From the IMG/VR virus record IMGVR_UViG_3300020119_000141, positions 1 to 42,706 of that record: DNA of 42,706 bases. One strand, given 5' to 3'. The notes beneath the pieces were generated by a model. It saw only the letters and a program-made list of their open reading frames with translations. It was not told the DNA's origin and made no database searches. A program made the translations under genes and the position numbers. Source of the stretch: a virus. Within the stretch, counting starts at the first letter, position 1. Each line of letters starts with the position of its first letter. Positions 1 to 7,105 of the stretch are shown here, in pieces.

Positions 1-101
1 ACGCAGTCCAGAACGACGCGGCGGTAGCACTCGGGCAAAAACTCGAATCGCTCGTCTATCGTCTCTTCCATCGGATGCGTCTCGGGATGGTTATTTTTCA
101 T
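1..101 (-). CDS. 5' part of the gene at 42297-42680 (duplicated by the circular overlap)
   Basis: This is the same DNA as 42580-42680 and encodes the first 33 residues of the 127-residue protein described at 42297-42680. It runs off the left edge and should not be counted as a second gene. Its value is that the true upstream leader (102-144) is visible here: an A-rich, G-poor stretch with no Shine-Dalgarno site before the ATG at 101. Confidence 0.85.
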   Translation of the reverse strand, partial: MKNNHPETHPMEETIDERFEFLPECYRRVVLDC

Positions 102-127
102 CGGTGCTTTTGTTTCTCTGGTTTCGG
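1..127. repeat. Terminal direct repeat, left copy (circular overlap)
   Basis: These 127 bases are identical to the last 127 bases of the window (42580-42706). The repeat cuts through the 5' part of a gene and has no insertion-sequence or attachment-site features. An exact length of 127 is a common assembler k-mer, so the simplest reading is an assembly overlap on a circular or circularly permuted genome of 42,579 bp. True short terminal repeats are the alternative. Confidence 0.95.
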
Positions 128-144
128 AGTGGGGGGAATAAAGG

Positions 145-477
145 TCAGCCGGCGGCGGCTTCATCGAGTAACTTCTGAACTGCGACGGCCTGCGCCACGA
201 CGCCGATGGGGACGCCATGTTTAACTGCCTGCACGTATTTGACGACCGGCTGCATCAGTTGCCGCGCTTCTTCGATGGGACTCGGCGGCATCTTGATTTG
301 ATCGCGCACCCGCTGCGCCGCATACTCGTCTGCGCGATTCCATCTGTTTCCGATACTCTGCCGAATGTCTCCCACTATGACGACGGCATCGGTGAGTTCG
401 CGTGAACCCCCAGCGGCCTCGATTTTCTCCATCGCCAGCCCGAGGGCAGCGTAAAGTTCTTCCTGATTAAGTTTCAT
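145..477 (-). CDS. Hypothetical protein, first gene of the leftward operon
   Basis: The product has 110 residues and is not recognised. It is mildly acidic at the N terminus, probably largely helical, and ends in an Ala-rich tail. The start is the ATG at 477, preceded by a G-poor leader (CACACAAAACTCAATACAAT) with no Shine-Dalgarno match. On the circle it is the first gene after the only long intergenic region (478-1297), and it is followed across the junction by the gene at 42680-42297. That position suggests an early gene. Confidence 0.75.
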   Translation of the reverse strand: MKLNQEELYAALGLAMEKIEAAGGSRELTDAVVIVGDIRQSIGNRWNRADEYAAQRVRDQIKMPPSPIEEARQLMQPVVKYVQAVKHGVPIGVVAQAVAVQKLLDEAAAG

Positions 478-949
478 AATTGTATTGAGTTTTGTGTGAC
501 TGTTGGGGCCTAGCGTTTTGGTTCGTGGAAACTATGCGGCAATGGCTCACCCTGTTAAAGGCGAGCCATTGTTGAGGCGAAGCGAATTGGACTGTGGTAT
601 CGCGGACAACTGCGGAGGGTCGCTCGGGAGTGCCATCTACGCACACGACCTTGATCCGCGCTCACTGCCCTTGCGGGCACACTTTTATCCGGGTGGGAGT
701 AGGGACGGCAATGGAGAGACGCAGGTGTTTCTATGCGGATCAATCTTGCGATTGGTTGGCAGAGCCTTTTTCCGCGATGCCGGATTTCCCGTCATACCAT
801 GCCAGCGCCTCACCAGTGCCGTCCTTTGCGGTTCGACCGCCCCGGCACCGATCACTCTCTCGCACTCTTCCGGAGTGGGAGCAGGTTTCGCGGCTGTTAT
901 CACGGCCCGCGGAGCGCGTATCGTTTCAAGCGATGGCAAAAACGTAGGA

Positions 950-967
950 CGGGAAATTTCCCGATGG
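950..967. promoter_or_regulatory. GGGAAATTTCCC palindrome, copy E
   Basis: A perfect 12-bp palindrome flanked by CATC on the minus strand (ATCGGGAAATTTCCCG). Related sequences sit in the late-operon gaps at 5749, 10965, 22039 and 24665. This copy lies just downstream, in the leftward sense, of the terminator at 974-1010. A protein-binding dyad or promoter-linked element is possible; the function is unknown. Confidence 0.5.
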
Positions 968-973
968 CAATAA

Positions 974-1010
974 CGAAAAAGCCCCCAGCGCGGACGCCGA
1001 GGGCTTTTCG
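974..1010. terminator. Bidirectional rho-independent terminator
   Basis: CGAAAAAGCCCCC at 974-986 pairs with GAGGGCTTTTCG at 999-1010 across a 12-base loop. The minus-strand transcript ends in GGGGGCTTTTT and the plus-strand transcript in GGGCTTTT. It could back up the terminator at 1186-1220 for the late operon and also stop rightward transcription from the 478-950 region. Confidence 0.7.
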
Positions 1011-1185
1011 TGAAACGATACGAGCTTTGAAGGCGCAATCTTTCCGGCGTTCTCCTGATTTCCGCAAGCACTATTTTTGAGCTACCGTTCTGCCCTCCTC
1101 ACAAAGCGCCCTCTACTGGTGCGAGGAAGCCTTGGAAGTGCTGCGCGGGCCGGCGCGCACGGCTCATAAGTTATGGACCGGGAAC

Positions 1186-1220
1186 AAAAACGCCTCGCAG
1201 GTCAATCCCGCGAGGCGTTT
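1186..1220 (-). terminator. Rho-independent terminator ending the late operon
   Basis: AAACGCCTCGC (1188-1198) pairs with GCGAGGCGTTT (1210-1220) through an 11-base loop. On the minus strand the stem is followed by a T run and TGTTCC. It lies about 80 bases downstream of the last lysis-type gene (stop at 1298) and is the natural end of the leftward transcript. Bases 1221-1297 hold no gene that I can see. Confidence 0.8.
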
Positions 1221-1297
1221 GCACGCCCACTCATGGACTACGTGCTGCATTGCTGTAGCTACGTGTAGCCACGCGCCGCCCTCGGTCAACCCCGGAT

Positions 1298-1459
1298 TTA
1301 CCGGGTGTAAACGACTCGCTCCAAGTTCTGCACCTTCGCCGTCAGGCTGGCCATCTGCTCCCCCTGCTCCGAAACCTTTTTCAGCGTCCAGCCCGACAGC
1401 ATCAGCAGAATGCTAATCAACAGGGTGTTGAAGTTGAGGTTGTGGCTACGGGTGATCAT
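1298..1459 (-). CDS. Small inner-membrane protein with a coiled-coil tail (spanin- or lysis-like)
   Basis: The product has 53 residues. One transmembrane helix (about residues 10-24, LLISILLMLSGW) is followed by a short amphipathic coiled coil containing LTAKVQNLE. The ATG at 1459 was chosen because it lies four bases after the stop of the preceding gene and excludes a basic, low-quality N-terminal extension. It is the last gene of the late operon, beside a lipoprotein and a holin-like protein, which suggests a lysis accessory such as an inner-membrane spanin. It is shorter than typical Rz proteins, so the role is inferred. Confidence 0.65.
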   Translation of the reverse strand: MITRSHNLNFNTLLISILLMLSGWTLKKVSEQGEQMASLTAKVQNLERVVYTR

Positions 1460-1463
1460 AGGG

Positions 1464-1961
1464 TCATTGTTTAATCGCCGCCAGTGCATCCCGCAGACCA
1501 TCCCCAAAGGCCATTGCGTAGAGTTTAACGCGGGGATCGGCGGTCGAGACGATAGATTCACCGTAGGTCGCGGCAAAGAGGCTGTGCGCGGTCTGCACGA
1601 GGGCTATGAAGGCCGGCACGTCGGCGGGTGGAATCTCGTGCGCTTGGCAGACGGACCGCACCCAATTAGCAAGGGAGGCCGAGCTGACTTCGGAATCTTT
1701 GCTCAAAGCTCCGGCGATGCCATCGGCCAACGCTTGCGCGGCTGGCGCATATCTCGGGTTTTTGGCGAGAGCCAGGGTCGCGCCGGCTGAAACCGTCACC
1801 CGCATGAACGCCGCGCCTTGTTCGGGCGTCAGGGATGGGCTTCCAACCGTGCTGCAACCCGTCGTGACAAACGCGGCCCACACCGCGATCCCGACTAGCG
1901 CCAAGGCGAAGAAAAGACCGCGCAGGGCGGTCGAGTTGTAATGATTGCGGCGGATTTTCAT
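1464..1961 (-). CDS. Lipoprotein of the lysis cassette
   Basis: The product has 165 residues. The N terminus has basic residues (MKIRR), a hydrophobic helix (GLFFALALVGIAVWAAF) and the lipobox-like sequence VTTGC, so signal peptidase II processing at the Cys is expected. The rest is Ala-rich and helical without a recognised domain. The ATG at 1961 overlaps the upstream stop as ATGA. An outer-membrane spanin subunit is one possibility given the context, although it is longer than Rz1-type lipoproteins. No peptidoglycan-hydrolase motif was seen. Confidence 0.7.
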   Translation of the reverse strand: MKIRRNHYNSTALRGLFFALALVGIAVWAAFVTTGCSTVGSPSLTPEQGAAFMRVTVSAGATLALAKNPRYAPAAQALADGIAGALSKDSEVSSASLANWVRSVCQAHEIPPADVPAFIALVQTAHSLFAATYGESIVSTADPRVKLYAMAFGDGLRDALAAIKQ

Positions 1962-2257
1962 GGAGTCTTGGTCAGGCTTTCGGTTTTGGTTTCCGTTGTC
2001 GTGGCGCTCACGGTGTCGCCCTTCGGCTCGGGTCCTTTGAGCAAATATCCAACCACGATGCCAACGGCGAAAGAGAGCGATTTCAGCACCGCGGCGAGCA
2101 CTTGCCACCAGCCGAGTTTAGCCATGTCTGCCGGCTCAATCGGCCAGAAGTTGTCGTAAAATCCCGTGCCGAACGCCTGCAACCCGAACCCGCCCGCGAT
2201 GAGATAAAACAGCGCGTGCTTTCCGGCGTGGTGTCTGAGGGCTTGCCACATGGTCAT
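1958..2257 (-). CDS. Holin-like membrane protein
   Basis: The product has 99 residues. Two hydrophobic segments are visible (about 15-35, ALFYLIAGGFGLQAFGTGFY, and about 51-73, VLAAVLKSLSFAVGIVVGYLL), with a charged Lys/Glu/Thr-rich C terminus. Size, two-helix topology and position between a secreted coiled-coil protein and a lipoprotein match class II holins, but there is no family signature. Both ends overlap neighbours by ATGA, so expression is translationally coupled. Confidence 0.6.
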   Translation of the reverse strand: MTMWQALRHHAGKHALFYLIAGGFGLQAFGTGFYDNFWPIEPADMAKLGWWQVLAAVLKSLSFAVGIVVGYLLKGPEPKGDTVSATTTETKTESLTKTP

Positions 2258-2547
2258 TGTGCGGGCTTCTCGGGCTTCGTGGCCTTTTCTGCCGCGGCCA
2301 ATTTGTCCTTCGCGGCCGCCAACTCACGCGACAGTTCCGCAATCTTCGCGTTCGCGAGCTGGAGTTGCACCTGCAATTCCTGCACCGCCTGCGCGTTCTG
2401 GTCGCGCTGCTGGCGGATGATCGCAACCGTCATCGCCTGCTGCTGGCGCTGCTCGGCGGCTTGCTGGGATTCGGGTTGCGGGGGTGACTCAGCGGCGAGC
2501 GCCGCGGCGAATAAAGCAATGAATACAAAAACGAGTGGTTTTCTCAT
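2254..2547 (-). CDS. Exported coiled-coil protein
   Basis: The product has 97 residues. MRKPLVFVFIALFAAALAAES is a classical signal peptide with a likely cleavage after Ala-Leu-Ala-Ala. A Gln-rich linker and a long heptad-type coiled coil follow (about residues 38-90, with LQLANAKIAELSREL). The ATG at 2547 was chosen because the open frame upstream runs antisense-like through the spike gene. The tail-spike stop lies 12 bases upstream. A periplasmic spanin-like or lysis-regulating role is inferred from the operon. Confidence 0.7.
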   Translation of the reverse strand: MRKPLVFVFIALFAAALAAESPPQPESQQAAEQRQQQAMTVAIIRQQRDQNAQAVQELQVQLQLANAKIAELSRELAAAKDKLAAAEKATKPEKPAQ

Positions 2548-2558
2548 TGGGCAAAAAG

Positions 2559-4601
2559 TTACGGCGCGCTCATTACTCCGTTTGCATCGACGACCACAGC
2601 GCGCGTCCCGGTGCCAGATAGTCCTACGACTTGTAAGTTTGTCATCTTTAGCGACCCGGCAAAACTTCCCCCCGCGCCGGTTCCGACCCCAATCAATCCC
2701 GGTGAGATGCGCGAAAAGGCCGAGTCTTGGGTGTTGTAGTCGGCGCTCGTATCGTTGGAGGAAAAGCCAATTATTCCACCTCCGGGGACCAAAGCGCCAC
2801 CGTAACCAGAGCCGGTCAGGACGCCGAGAAGGATGCGGTTTGAGGTGGTATCCTTGATGAAAACAGTGCCGTGGGTGTTTTCTCCGGTGAAGGCGACGCG
2901 GTTTCCGCTGGCAGACTGTCCCAAAGAACCTGTGACGGTGATGTCGGCGGGCAGGGAGAGCGTAACCGGGCCCGTGGCGGCCGAAGCGGTGATTTGGTTC
3001 GCCGTTCCGGCGATTGAAGTGACGCCGCCGCCTACCGCATCCCAGGTGATTGTTCCGCCCGTGTGCCACGTCGGAACGTAGCCGTCGCTCGGCGTGCTGC
3101 TCGCGAGAACGCCAACCAAAAACGTGTTGGCCGTGCCGTCGTAGAGCTGCATCGCGCCGCGGCCACTCGCCCAAGCGTTCGTGTCGAAGGCAAATTGTCC
3201 AGCCGCCGCGGTCGTCACGCTCGTCGCGGCATACGGGGTGATGGCGCTGGCAACAATGTCGGCGTAGTACGACCCATCCTCTGCGTTCTGCACATGGACG
3301 CGCGCCTGATTAACCGCCGTCCCTGTAAGTGTTCCCAGCGCAATGCGTACCGTCGTGTCGACGAGCGTGGTTCCGATACCGTTGTCGACGAGGCTGTTTA
3401 TCCGTCCCCCGTGAATCTTTCCGCTGCGCGATGGCGAAGAAAACGTGACGGTCGAGTCGGATAGGATGCCGTGATATTCGTTGGCAAAGCCGAGATCCTC
3501 CACATCTCCACCCGTATTGACCTCAAAGTCTGTTTTGAAAAAACCGTTGCTCGTGCTGTCTGAGGTGAGCGTAACCCCTTTTGCATTGGCCTCCGACGCC
3601 CCGCCCAGAAAGGTCATCATCGTTGCGTGCTGCAAAACGATTCCCGTTCCTGTGACCCCCTGCACCAGCACGTCCTCAAATACACAAGCCGAAGCGTAAT
3701 CGCTACTCGAGCCGCGGCGGTCGATCACGATGCCGTTTAGTGGAGTAGCGCCAACGGCAAAGCCTTGATTCACGGAAACCGTGATCTTCCGGTAAAGGCT
3801 CGCGACAGAAGACTCGATCTTGAGCCCTGCGCTGGATGTTCCTGCACCCGACACGCGAAATTGAAATTCGCTGTAATGAACACCCCGGATGTAAACCGCG
3901 TCGCTGGCCGATCCGTTGCTTTGCACAACGAAGTTGCCCAGGAACCGCACGCCATAGGTTTCGCCCGAGGCTCCAGTGTCAAACGTCAGCGCGTTCCCGG
4001 TCCCGGTGTATTTCAACGTCACTTGACCATAGGCTGAAATATCAACCCCGCCGATGGCCCAATTCGGCCCCGAGCTGTAGGAGTAGGTGCCAACCGGGAA
4101 CGCCAACCTCTCTTTGGTTGAAGCGATGTAGTTGCGAAGAGCGAGGAGCCGGGTCGCGTTGTCGGTCGTTCCGTCGCCGATTACTCCGAACCACGGCGCG
4201 AGGATGGCGCCCGAATAAAGCCGCAACCATCTGCCGCTGCCAGCAGTCGGAGCCACAACAGTTCCGTCATTCGCGGTCGAAGAACTTGAGGAGTCGTAAT
4301 AAAACGGTCCGCCGCCGCCGTCTGCTGCGGCGTAATATCCCGCAACATCCACGGCATCGCCAGTGGATAACGGAGTTACGCTTAAGGCTTTTAGTGCGGC
4401 AATGGTCGAAACGGTTTTGGTTTTGGTCGCGCCGATGACGCCTGTTCCCGTCGCCGTGATGGCAATGCCACTGCCGGCTGTAATGTTGCCGGTCAGCCCG
4501 TTTGTGCTGCGGTCCTTTTGGACATTAGCCGGCGGCTCGGCGGCGATGACCTGCGCGAGCGAGAACCAAAAGAGAAGCGGAATCAGTAGTTTGTTTTTCA
4601 T
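2559..4601 (-). CDS. Tail spike/fibre with pectate-lyase-like beta-helix and an N-terminal signal peptide
   Basis: The product has 680 residues. Residues 1-21 look like a cleavable signal peptide (MKNKLLIPLLFWFSLAQVIA), which is unusual for a phage tail protein. Residues 22-130 are Gly/Thr/Ser-rich. The motif FGVIGDGTTDNATRL near residue 138 is the hallmark opening of pectate-lyase-superfamily beta-helices, and the repetitive beta-rich body continues to about 420. The C-terminal 260 residues are fibre-like and end in GTGTRAVVVDANGVMSAP. It is probably the receptor-binding or polysaccharide-degrading protein. The start overlaps the stop of the next tail gene by ATGA. Confidence 0.8.
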   Translation of the reverse strand: MKNKLLIPLLFWFSLAQVIAAEPPANVQKDRSTNGLTGNITAGSGIAITATGTGVIGATKTKTVSTIAALKALSVTPLSTGDAVDVAGYYAAADGGGGPFYYDSSSSSTANDGTVVAPTAGSGRWLRLYSGAILAPWFGVIGDGTTDNATRLLALRNYIASTKERLAFPVGTYSYSSGPNWAIGGVDISAYGQVTLKYTGTGNALTFDTGASGETYGVRFLGNFVVQSNGSASDAVYIRGVHYSEFQFRVSGAGTSSAGLKIESSVASLYRKITVSVNQGFAVGATPLNGIVIDRRGSSSDYASACVFEDVLVQGVTGTGIVLQHATMMTFLGGASEANAKGVTLTSDSTSNGFFKTDFEVNTGGDVEDLGFANEYHGILSDSTVTFSSPSRSGKIHGGRINSLVDNGIGTTLVDTTVRIALGTLTGTAVNQARVHVQNAEDGSYYADIVASAITPYAATSVTTAAAGQFAFDTNAWASGRGAMQLYDGTANTFLVGVLASSTPSDGYVPTWHTGGTITWDAVGGGVTSIAGTANQITASAATGPVTLSLPADITVTGSLGQSASGNRVAFTGENTHGTVFIKDTTSNRILLGVLTGSGYGGALVPGGGIIGFSSNDTSADYNTQDSAFSRISPGLIGVGTGAGGSFAGSLKMTNLQVVGLSGTGTRAVVVDANGVMSAP

Positions 4602-5716
4602 GCGTCGGTGTAGGCCGGAACGACTTGTTCCACGTTGTCGAAATTGCTGTTCCCATCGGAGCGCAGCGCGAAATAACAGTTCGTGTCGCCAGAGGCTTTC
4701 GTGAACTGAATCTTTTTCGTGTCGCCTGTGTTATTCTGGTAAACATTCACCACGACCCCGTCATTCAGTCCCGATAAATCAAACACGAGGTCGACGTGCG
4801 CCCCGTCTGTCAGCCCTGTCGTGCCGATAACGACATTGCGCGTGCCGGTCCCAGTGAAGGTGACGAGCTCCGTGTGAATCTGCGACGTCGGGGTGATGGT
4901 GACGGTGCCAGCGACAGATGAAGCCTGATCGTGGCGGGTTGGGCCGGTGGTGAGCATCGTTGATGTGGTGAAGTGGTTCAGGCCGCGCAGCGTGATTTGG
5001 GTTTGATAGACGGGTGTTGGGATACCGTCGGCGTCGATGACCTCGAGCGTGAGGAGAGTTTGGAGTTGGAGATATTCGCCGATGCGCTCGCCCTTGAGCC
5101 AGAGAATTTGAAGTGCCACAGAGCCAGTCAGATCAACCGTGCCAGACCATCCGCCGTAAGGGGATGAGACCGCAGCGAAAACTTGCGTTTGCAGTGCCAC
5201 AGGCCGCGGTAGGGAAAGGATCATCAACTGACGGGCCATCGAAGTGCCGGTCGTCAGCACGGTCAGATTGGCGCTGATGTCGGGCACCAAAAGTTCGCCC
5301 GAAACAGACAAGGCGGTCACGGCCCCGAGTTCCTTGTAGGCGATGAGATAGCGGCCAAACCCGCGATCAAAGACGTAAACGCCGCCTTCCCCTGAAATCG
5401 TCGGGTCATCGTTGAGCGCATTTTGCAGCCCGGCTGCGTCGAGGTCGTAAGGGAGCGTCAGCGTCGCGCCGCCGTCCACGTCGATTTCAAACGTGCCGTT
5501 GATGGGCCGGGATGTCACATCGCCGATGGTCAGCCGAATCCGGTAGTCCACATTCCCGCTCCAGCTTTCCAGCGTCCCCCGATTGGCGAAGAAGAACGAT
5601 TGCACGCTCTTGGAGCCAATGACGAGAACCGGGAACGGCTCCGGCGCTAGCTGGTTAAGCCCTACGGTGCGCGCCCGTGCGATGTCCGAGGCGGCGGTGT
5701 TGATGTAGTTTTCCAT
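4598..5716 (-). CDS. Tail tip or fibre-attachment structural protein
   Basis: The product has 372 residues when started at the ATG at 5716 (MENYINTAASD); a TTG at 5743 would add nine residues. The sequence is beta-rich with Thr/Val/Gly repeats and no catalytic motif. It begins after a 73-base gap that carries a GGGAAATTCCC element and ends by ATGA overlap with the spike gene. Position between the other tail-tip genes and the spike suggests a baseplate or upper-fibre component. Family not recognised. Confidence 0.65.
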   Translation of the reverse strand: MENYINTAASDIARARTVGLNQLAPEPFPVLVIGSKSVQSFFFANRGTLESWSGNVDYRIRLTIGDVTSRPINGTFEIDVDGGATLTLPYDLDAAGLQNALNDDPTISGEGGVYVFDRGFGRYLIAYKELGAVTALSVSGELLVPDISANLTVLTTGTSMARQLMILSLPRPVALQTQVFAAVSSPYGGWSGTVDLTGSVALQILWLKGERIGEYLQLQTLLTLEVIDADGIPTPVYQTQITLRGLNHFTTSTMLTTGPTRHDQASSVAGTVTITPTSQIHTELVTFTGTGTRNVVIGTTGLTDGAHVDLVFDLSGLNDGVVVNVYQNNTGDTKKIQFTKASGDTNCYFALRSDGNSNFDNVEQVVPAYTDA

Positions 5717-5748
5717 GCGCGGCGCGGAGAGGTTCTGGTGCAACGCAT

Positions 5749-5763
5749 GGGGAAATTCCCGCG
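5749..5763. promoter_or_regulatory. GGGAAATTTCCC-type element, copy D
   Basis: GGGGAAATTCCCGCG lies in the gap between the tail gene ending at 5790 and the one starting at 5716. It is a near-palindrome matching the elements at 950, 10965, 22039 and 24665. This is one of the few breaks in an otherwise overlapping late operon. Confidence 0.45.
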
Positions 5764-5789
5764 TTTGGGCAAGGTTTTACCCGATGCAG

Positions 5790-6494
5790 TCAGACGTAGG
5801 TGTAATCGCTGCTGCTGCCACTGAGGGCGGGCGTTGTGCCTATGGTTGGCGAGCCCGTGCCGGTCACGTAGGCATACCAGTTGAAGGTCAGTCCTCCGAT
5901 TGTGACCGTGCCGCTATTCACCGAGCCGCCAAAGTCCTGCTCGGAAAATGAAATCTGGACGTCGTTGCTTGGGCTCGCGCGACCCGTCACCGCGAAATTG
6001 AAACCGTAATAGATGCGAAATTTCCCGGCGTTTGACGGGTCTGGCCCGACGTAAAAAAATAGGCTGAAAAACGTTTCCAGAGGAAGCCCGGAATAGTTGC
6101 CTTGCAGCGCATAGATATTTCCAAGCAACCCGCTAACAAGTGCGGGTGCGCAAACCCGCTCCATTGGAATCCGATTTGCCGGCCATGATGCCCACGCCGT
6201 GTTCACCGCCGCTCCTGGCGTCCACATACCACTTCCGCCGCCGCGATCGTAGGCGGTCGCGCTCGGCCCGCTTCCGTCAACTGTCAGTGTATTAGCCGCA
6301 TTGACGCTCGATGTCCCGTTTGTAGCCGTGCCTACGGTTGAAATCGTGAACGACTCCAAGTTCCACGCGAACGCCATCACTTGCGTCAGCGTCAGATTGT
6401 CGAGATGGGTGAAACCCAATCCGGTTCCGTCCCCCATCCCGCAGAACGACTGCGGGAAGTAACCATCGCAGCCAAACTTCGGCGTGTTGCTCAC
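5790..6494 (-). CDS. Tail protein, downstream half reached by a putative +1 frameshift
   Basis: This frame encodes about 235 residues, beta-rich with Gly/Ser/Thr, ending GSSSDYTYV. Its open frame extends upstream to 6674, but the codon pattern there fits the overlapping gene better. Good coding resembles this frame only from the GAA/GTG codons at 6497-6492, immediately after the TGA that closes the upstream ORF. No convincing start codon or ribosome site exists at that point. I read it as the C-terminal half of one protein with 6496-7101. Alternatives are a GTG start at 6494, or a sequencing or biological frameshift. Structural role is inferred from position. Confidence 0.6.
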   Translation of the reverse strand: MSNTPKFGCDGYFPQSFCGMGDGTGLGFTHLDNLTLTQVMAFAWNLESFTISTVGTATNGTSSVNAANTLTVDGSGPSATAYDRGGGSGMWTPGAAVNTAWASWPANRIPMERVCAPALVSGLLGNIYALQGNYSGLPLETFFSLFFYVGPDPSNAGKFRIYYGFNFAVTGRASPSNDVQISFSEQDFGGSVNSGTVTIGGLTFNWYAYVTGTGSPTIGTTPALSGSSSDYTYV

Positions 6495-6495
6495 T

Positions 6496-6504
6496 TCAAA
6501 AGAA
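6496..6504 (-). other. Putative +1 programmed frameshift site (TTC TTT TGA)
   Basis: The upstream frame reads TTC TTT TGA. Sliding one base forward keeps the P-site Phe codon as TTT (6500-6498) and replaces the stop by GAA, which opens the 5790-6494 frame. Stop-triggered +1 slippage with perfect re-pairing resembles the prfB (RF2) arrangement. No stimulatory Shine-Dalgarno-like sequence is visible just upstream, so the site is a hypothesis. Confidence 0.45.
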
Positions 6505-7101
6505 ATCAGATGCGACCACGAGATAGTTTGCCGGAGTCCCTGAATTGCATCCGACGCGCTGGCGGATGCCGATGTTATGAAGCAACGCAGAATAATTGAT
6601 GCTGAAAATGTTCGTCCCGTCGCTCTGATAGATTCCCGCGTCGTCGTCGGCTGTGAGTTGGGCAACCCTAGCACTATTCGCTTTCGCCGCCGTGAAGCCG
6701 GACGTCATTGAAGCAAAAGCACTATTTGAGCATGTAGTCCACGCGGTCGGATAATCGAAGCCCACTGCGGCGGAAGGAACGGAAATCGTGGCGATAGTGC
6801 TTCCCGATGTAACAATGTTTACGTTTACCGTGTTGGAATTGCCGGCACCTCCTGAGACTCCAATTCCGTTGATCGCCGACGGTCGCAGCGTGAACAGGAT
6901 TTTCCCGCGGGGCTGTTCCTTCGGTCTCGGCTGGCCTTTGGGTGGCGCGACTATTTTGCGCGGTGAGTGCGCCACCTGCACGTCAATCCCCGGACCGCCC
7001 TGAATGCTCGCGAGCAAATCGACCTGCTGGTTGAAGTTCTTTGCGAAGCCAGCGAAGGCCGCGGGCACCCGCTTGATCTTGAGATGGTCGAGCTTGCCCA
7101 T
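6496..7101 (-). CDS. Tail protein, upstream half
   Basis: The product has 201 residues from the ATG at 7101, which lies four bases after the preceding stop. The N-terminal 70 residues are basic with a Pro/Lys-rich segment (PPKGQPRPKEQPRGK). The remainder is beta-rich and Ser/Thr-rich (NTVNVNIVTSGSTIATI). The codon pattern stays good up to the closing TGA (6498-6496), after which it continues in the +1 frame (5790-6494), suggesting a fused product of about 436 residues. It lies among tail-tip genes and is probably structural. Confidence 0.65.
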   Translation of the reverse strand: MGKLDHLKIKRVPAAFAGFAKNFNQQVDLLASIQGGPGIDVQVAHSPRKIVAPPKGQPRPKEQPRGKILFTLRPSAINGIGVSGGAGNSNTVNVNIVTSGSTIATISVPSAAVGFDYPTAWTTCSNSAFASMTSGFTAAKANSARVAQLTADDDAGIYQSDGTNIFSINYSALLHNIGIRQRVGCNSGTPANYLVVASDFF

Positions 7102-7105
7102 GGGC

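Larger units (their letters stand above)
478..1185. other. Longest gene-poor region; putative control region
   Basis: No confident gene is present in about 700 bp. Several mutually overlapping ORFs compete: plus-strand 594-947, which ends just before a bidirectional terminator, and a minus-strand frame 685-939 opening with TTG. None has a convincing product. Signals seen are an 8-bp stem-loop (541-548 with 563-570), a GGGAAATTTCCC palindrome (950-967), a terminator (974-1010) and ATTGGTTGGCAGAG at about 750-764. The last is one mismatch from the 13-mer repeated in the leaders at 32366 and 42231. The region separates the start of the early operon from the end of the late one, so a promoter or origin here is plausible but unproven. 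Confidence 0.5.

Noticed and set aside
1-127. 127-bp terminal repeat as attachment site or transposon end
   Set aside because: The length equals a usual assembly k-mer, the repeat is inside coding sequence, and no integrase or transposase is present.
825-845. GCGGTTCGACCGCC, resembling a tRNA T-arm
   Set aside because: The T-loop geometry is wrong and no acceptor stem, D-arm or anticodon arm can be folded around it on either strand.
503-973. Plus-strand ORF of 156 codons in the long gap
   Set aside because: Its codon use is poor, it starts with a non-ATG codon without a ribosome site, and it competes with two other frames over the same bases. No domain is visible.
2548-3174. Extension of the exported coiled-coil gene to 3174
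   Set aside because: It runs antisense-like through the spike gene in another frame, with Arg/His-rich low-quality sequence, while the ATG at 2547 gives a classical signal peptide.
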